Origin: Candidatus Latescibacterota bacterium
GTDB lineage: Bacteria > JAAXHH01 > JACQVL01
Length of the DNA: 32,599 nucleotides
Direction of reading: 5' to 3'
Assembly (NCBI GenBank): GCA_016209865.1
Contig: JACQVL010000354.1
Span: 1-32,599, forward strand
In this document: positions 29,654-32,599 of the stretch, piece after piece
How the letters are laid out: every line of letters begins with the position of its first letter
Position numbering within the stretch: position 1 is the first letter of the stretch
The notes under the pieces: model-generated
Told to the model about the DNA's origin: nothing
What the model saw: the letters and a program-made list of their open reading frames with translations, nothing else
Database searches by the model: none
Translations under genes and position numbers: made by a program

Positions 29654-30802
29654 TCACAGTATCTCTTCCACCCGTTTCGCCAGTCGCCGCCAGTCGTACT
29701 CCGCCTCCGCCCGGCGTCGGCCTGCCTCCCCCAGCCGGCGGGCGAAGTCCGGGTCCCGGAACACGCGCAGCAGGGCGGCGGCGACCGCGTCGGGGGACTC
29801 CGGGTCGACGAGCAGTCCGGTCTCTTCATCGACCACCGCCTCCTGCGCCCCGCCGGAACGCCCGGCGATGACCGGCTTGCCGCACGCGCTTGCCTCGATG
29901 AACGAAATTCCGAACCCCTCGATATCCCCCGCTAACGCCGTCTGGGTGGTCATCCGGTTGGGCATGACGAACACCGTGCACAGGGTGTAGTACCGGGGAA
30001 GGTCGGCGTCCGGGACGTACCCGGCGAAGACGACTCGATCGCGCAGACCCAGGTCGTCGGCCAGACGGCGCAGCCTGGCTTCCTCGCGTCCCTTCCCGAC
30101 GATGAGGTACACGAAACGCTCGCCCTCTGCGCCGAGCGCCGCCAGCGCCCGGATGACGGTGTCATGCCCCTTCCGTTCGTCCAGCCGGGCCACGGTCAGC
30201 AGAACATACTTGCCGTCGAGCTGAAACCGGTCGACCAGCTCACGATCCGGCTCGCCCGGCCGGAAGCGGTCGGTGTCGACCCCCGGGTACACCACCAGGA
30301 TGTGATCGCCATTCACCCCAAACTCTACGAACTCCGAGGCGGTGAATGTGCTGCAGGCGACGACCCGTTCGCTCTCCCGCAGGACGGCCTGCATCAACCG
30401 GCGGGCCAGGCCGCCCTGCCCTAACCGGACAGTCTCCGACCCATAGACGTAGACGACGTACGGAATGCCGCACAGTTTGTGCCCGGCCAGTCCGGCGATG
30501 CCGGACGAGAACACCTGGCCGCAGTGGAACCGTGCCGGTCGTTCCGTGACGCAGAGGAGCAGGGCTCGGAGGATCGTGAGGAGCGTCTTGACCCCTTTCA
30601 CGACGGCGGACTCGCCCAGGGGGAGCCAGACTCGTCTCACCGGAAACGGGAGCGTCCGGTCGATCTCAGCCGCGCCCGGAAGACGGGGGGCGATCACGGC
30701 CACCCGGTCGGGCGGCAGATGCCGCCAGAGGTTCACGAAGTAGGTGGCGATCCCACTCGTCACCGGGGGAAAATCGTTTGCCCACAACACCGACCGGGAC
30801 AT
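29654..30802 (-). CDS. Glycosyltransferase family 4 (GT-B fold)
   Basis: The 382-residue product is a retaining GT-B enzyme that moves a sugar from a nucleotide donor to a glycan or lipid. The N-terminal domain shows LWANDFPPVTSGIATYFVNLW and YVVYVYGSE. The C-terminal donor domain shows LLTVARLDERKGHDTVIRAL, FAGYVPDADLPRYY and the EX7E motif in EGFGISFIEASACGKPVIAG, then SGGAQEAVVDEETGLLVDP. It ends in EAEYDWRRLAKRVEEIL, typical of the family. The ATG at 30802 begins the family similarity; a frame extension of 11 residues upstream has none. It belongs to the same strand run as the GT2 gene, separated by a repeat-filled 140-base gap. Confidence 0.92.
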   Translation of the reverse strand: MSRSVLWANDFPPVTSGIATYFVNLWRHLPPDRVAVIAPRLPGAAEIDRTLPFPVRRVWLPLGESAVVKGVKTLLTILRALLLCVTERPARFHCGQVFSSGIAGLAGHKLCGIPYVVYVYGSETVRLGQGGLARRLMQAVLRESERVVACSTFTASEFVEFGVNGDHILVVYPGVDTDRFRPGEPDRELVDRFQLDGKYVLLTVARLDERKGHDTVIRALAALGAEGERFVYLIVGKGREEARLRRLADDLGLRDRVVFAGYVPDADLPRYYTLCTVFVMPNRMTTQTALAGDIEGFGISFIEASACGKPVIAGRSGGAQEAVVDEETGLLVDPESPDAVAAALLRVFRDPDFARRLGEAGRRRAEAEYDWRRLAKRVEEIL

Positions 30803-30818
30803 GCGAGAGAGTCCTGAT

Positions 30819-30977
30819 GGAAGGACGAAGGACAAAGGACGAAACAGAATGGATTCCCGCTTACGCGGGAATGACAGTGAGAGGCTGTATTGGTGTGGAA
30901 CATTGGTGTAGTTGTGGTGTTTTTTCGTTTCGTCCCTTGTTTTTACTTCGTCCTTTGTCCTTCGTCCTTCGTCCTTA
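30819..30977. repeat. AAGGACG heptamer arrays, inverted pair (second locus)
   Basis: Left arm AAGGACG, AAGGACA, AAGGACG (about 30820-30842). Right arm carries CGTCCTT and TGTCCTT units (about 30948-30976). Same unit as at 11258-11355. The right arm overlaps the 3' end of the GT2 gene and supplies its last ten residues and the region of its stop codon. Confidence 0.87.
30850..30876. repeat. dRS3-like palindromic repeat, copy 4
   Basis: ATTCCCGC (30853-30860), loop TTAC, GCGGGAAT (30865-30872), with TGG and GACA flanks. Like copy 3 it sits in the loop between inverted heptamer arms. Confidence 0.85.
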
Positions 30978-31902
30978 AATATTCATACACAAACCCGGCC
31001 TGGTACGCGACCGTCGTGATCAAGTAGATGACCCGCCCGGTCACGAGCGCGGTGAGCAGCCGCATGCCCGCTCGAACTAAGCGACGGTCCAGCGATGCCC
31101 GCTCTGGAACCGCCGCTCCGTGCTGCTCGGTGAGTTCGACCACCCACTGCGGGTAGAGTCTCGTGCAGAGCGCCGCCTGACGGCCGTTCCGGAAGAACTG
31201 CCGCAACAAGATCATCAGCCGGGCGGGCGGGAGATGGTGAATGTACGTGCCGGGAATGACGACGACCCGGTAGCCCGCCTGCCGGATTTCCCGGCGCAGG
31301 TACGGGTCGAGGCCGCGCGGGATGATCTCGTTCTCCCCGCCGATCTGGCGGAAGACCCGCTTCGGGATGATGCAGCATGGATGCTCGGCCATGTCGCTGT
31401 CGATGATCTCCGTGACGATGTCGGAATGACGGCGCGGGATTTCCGACATCACCCGGCGGACGAGCCACGGGGCGTCATCCGGGACGGTGTTGGCCACCCC
31501 CGCCATCCCGATGTCCGGGTGCGCCCGGAGCGTCCGCACTAAGTTGTCGAACACCTCGGGATGGCCGAGACGGGTGTCGTCGTCTAAGATGATCAACCAC
31601 TCTCCGCGGGCGGCGGCCGCGCCCGTGTTCAGCGCCCGTCCCTGCCGAGAGTCGCCCTGGATGACGATCACTTCGAAGTCCTGAAACGTCTGCGCTTCGA
31701 GCTGGCGCAGGAGCTGACGGAAATACCCGCCCCGTTCCGCGTCGGCGGTCGGGATGAGGACGGAGACGGCGGGGGACGGGGATGAGACACCCGCTGCTTC
31801 CATCACCATCAACCGGGATGGGAAGTCGACGTTCAAGTTCCGGACGAACGCGCGGCGTTCGGCGGCGATGCGCGCCGGGTCGGGCGGGTCGAGGGTTCTC
31901 AT
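30943..31902 (-). CDS. Glycosyltransferase family 2 protein
   Basis: The 319-residue product has the GT-A fold: VSVLIPTADAERGGYFRQLLRQLEAQ near 46, FEVIVIQGDS, GRALNTGAAAARGEWLIILDDDTRL with the DDD metal motif (about 107-109), and a later acceptor region LDPYLRREIRQAGYRVVVIPGTYIHH. A C-terminal hydrophobic segment (about 282-305) could anchor it to the membrane. It overlaps the upstream membrane-protein gene by 4 bases (ATGA). The last ten residues, RTKDEGQRTK, are read from AAGGACG-type heptamers, so the repeat has replaced the native end. A role in cell-surface glycan building is inferred from the neighbours. Confidence 0.9.
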   Translation of the reverse strand: MRTLDPPDPARIAAERRAFVRNLNVDFPSRLMVMEAAGVSSPSPAVSVLIPTADAERGGYFRQLLRQLEAQTFQDFEVIVIQGDSRQGRALNTGAAAARGEWLIILDDDTRLGHPEVFDNLVRTLRAHPDIGMAGVANTVPDDAPWLVRRVMSEIPRRHSDIVTEIIDSDMAEHPCCIIPKRVFRQIGGENEIIPRGLDPYLRREIRQAGYRVVVIPGTYIHHLPPARLMILLRQFFRNGRQAALCTRLYPQWVVELTEQHGAAVPERASLDRRLVRAGMRLLTALVTGRVIYLITTVAYQAGFVYEYLRTKDEGQRTK

Positions 31903-32599
31903 CTCTGAACCTCGTCGATGCGATAGATCACTAAGGCATGGGCAGAGTCGGGTTCGACGGCAAACGGGTTGACCAGAGGTTCACCGCGCGCCCAGGCAGC
32001 TTTGACGGAGATGCGTTTGGACGGAACCGTCCGGTAGACCACTTTCCACGAGGGAGGCGGATGGAACACACTATCAGGGGGATGGTCTCCGTACTGGGTC
32101 GTCAGGTTGTCGATCTGGTGCGCATCAACCACCACGTACGCGTGCGTGAGCGCGGCAAAATCCGGCACGTCTTCGTACCGTGTTGCCCTCATCGTGTACC
32201 CGGAGAGATACGCGAAGATGGCGACCGTCCGGCGATCCGCGATGATCGGAGAGGTCCGATCGAGTGTCGAGAGATACTGCGTGAACGCCGCGCGAGTGTT
32301 CTGCGTGTAGTAGCCGGCGTCGGCGTGGAGCAACGCGACGTTGGCGAGGGAGGCGAGAAGGGTGGCGGACAGCACCACGCCACGCCACCGGGGAGTCAGA
32401 GTATCGAGGAACACGGCCGCCCAGATGACGCAGGGCAGGGTGAGCGGGTCGAGCGTCCGGGGGAAGTGGTGTTGGATGGGGGCTAAAGTCTTCAGACTTC
32501 TGACGGAAAAATTCAACGCGGCGAACGTGGCGACGGGATAGATCACCAGCGGGTGTGTCGACCATCGAGCGCCCCGCTGGCTGAGGAGCACACCTAAGA
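31899..32599 (-). CDS. Membrane protein, C-terminal part (possibly a GT39-like glycosyltransferase), 5' end outside window
   Basis: The minus-strand frame is open to the right edge; the visible 230-odd residues are the C-terminus. Hydrophobic stretches (THPLVIYPVATFAALNF, LTLPCVIWAAVFLDTL, GVVLSATLLASLANVALL) suggest membrane helices, followed by a soluble tail with IIADRRTVAIFAYLSGY and AYVVVDAHQIDNL. That layout, helices then a soluble end, resembles membrane glycosyltransferases of the PMT/ArnT kind or DUF2079 proteins, but the catalytic N-terminal loop is not visible, so the function is open. It overlaps the GT2 start by 4 bases and so is co-translated with the glycan cluster. Confidence 0.6.
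   Translation of the reverse strand, partial: LGVLLSQRGARWSTHPLVIYPVATFAALNFSVRSLKTLAPIQHHFPRTLDPLTLPCVIWAAVFLDTLTPRWRGVVLSATLLASLANVALLHADAGYYTQNTRAAFTQYLSTLDRTSPIIADRRTVAIFAYLSGYTMRATRYEDVPDFAALTHAYVVVDAHQIDNLTTQYGDHPPDSVFHPPPSWKVVYRTVPSKRISVKAAWARGEPLVNPFAVEPDSAHALVIYRIDEVQR

Noticed and set aside
29647-29829. Upstream ATG for the methyltransferase
   Set aside because: It would lie inside the GT4 gene in another frame; the GTG at 29646 has a good ribosome site.

Overview
The window comes from a GC-rich, uncultured-looking bacterium whose phylum I cannot fix from sequence alone. The core-gene block (tRNA-CAU, tilS, hpt, ftsH, folP, rnz) is bacterial. The GWxTD protein, the Uma2 protein, the GH127 enzyme and the many intergenic inverted repeats fit environmental lineages such as the FCB group or Nitrospirota-like bacteria, but that is a weak inference. 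No insertion sequence, phage gene, rRNA or CRISPR array is visible. No gap between genes exceeds 300 bases. The larger gaps hold repeats and promoters.

Layout. 1-1509 (+): 3' part of a SNF2-type helicase with an in-frame amber codon, which looks foreign by codon context. 1671-3527 (+): a GH127-type glycosidase. 3654-12281 (+): a housekeeping run made of a promoter, tRNA-CAU, terminator, tilS, hpt, ftsH, a Uma2 gene, a TolB-N/TPR membrane protein, folP and RNase Z. 12430-15367 (-): a TauE/SafE exporter and an exported TPR/GWxTD protein. 15465-27177 (-): one long, mostly tightly packed gene string. In transcription order it reads receiver-GAF-DHp protein, DUF169 protein, CheW-NuoE(N-terminal) fusion, NuoF-like flavoprotein, [FeFe]-hydrogenase-like protein, DppB and DppC permeases, a peptide-type binding protein, and a persulfide dioxygenase/rhodanese/rhodanese/DUF442 fusion. 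27413-28975 (+): an enolase-superfamily enzyme and a cupin, divergent from that string. 28978-32599 (-): a glycan cluster made of a methyltransferase, a GT4, a GT2 and a partial membrane protein.

The most interesting part is 21158-27177. The hydrogenase-like protein keeps all four H-cluster cysteines but has lost several second-sphere residues. Its NuoF-like partner has a degenerate FMN loop and only three of four Trx-like cluster cysteines. The small NuoE subunit is reduced to its helical half and joined to a chemotaxis-type CheW domain. The first gene is a histidine-kinase-like protein with no ATPase domain. I infer a redox- or H2-sensing signalling complex rather than an ordinary catalytic hydrogenase. 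A sigma70-like promoter (TTGACA, 17 bp, TACACT) precedes the string, and its -35 is inverted against that of the divergent enolase/cupin operon.

A second theme is the repeats. Most operon boundaries carry tandem arrays of different 7-bp units, usually as inverted pairs, plus four copies of a dRS3-like palindrome (ATTCCCGC-N4-GCGGGAAT or near). Several arrays or hairpins run into coding sequence and supply the last codons and the stop of the neighbouring gene. Several genes just downstream of arrays lack a visible Shine-Dalgarno.
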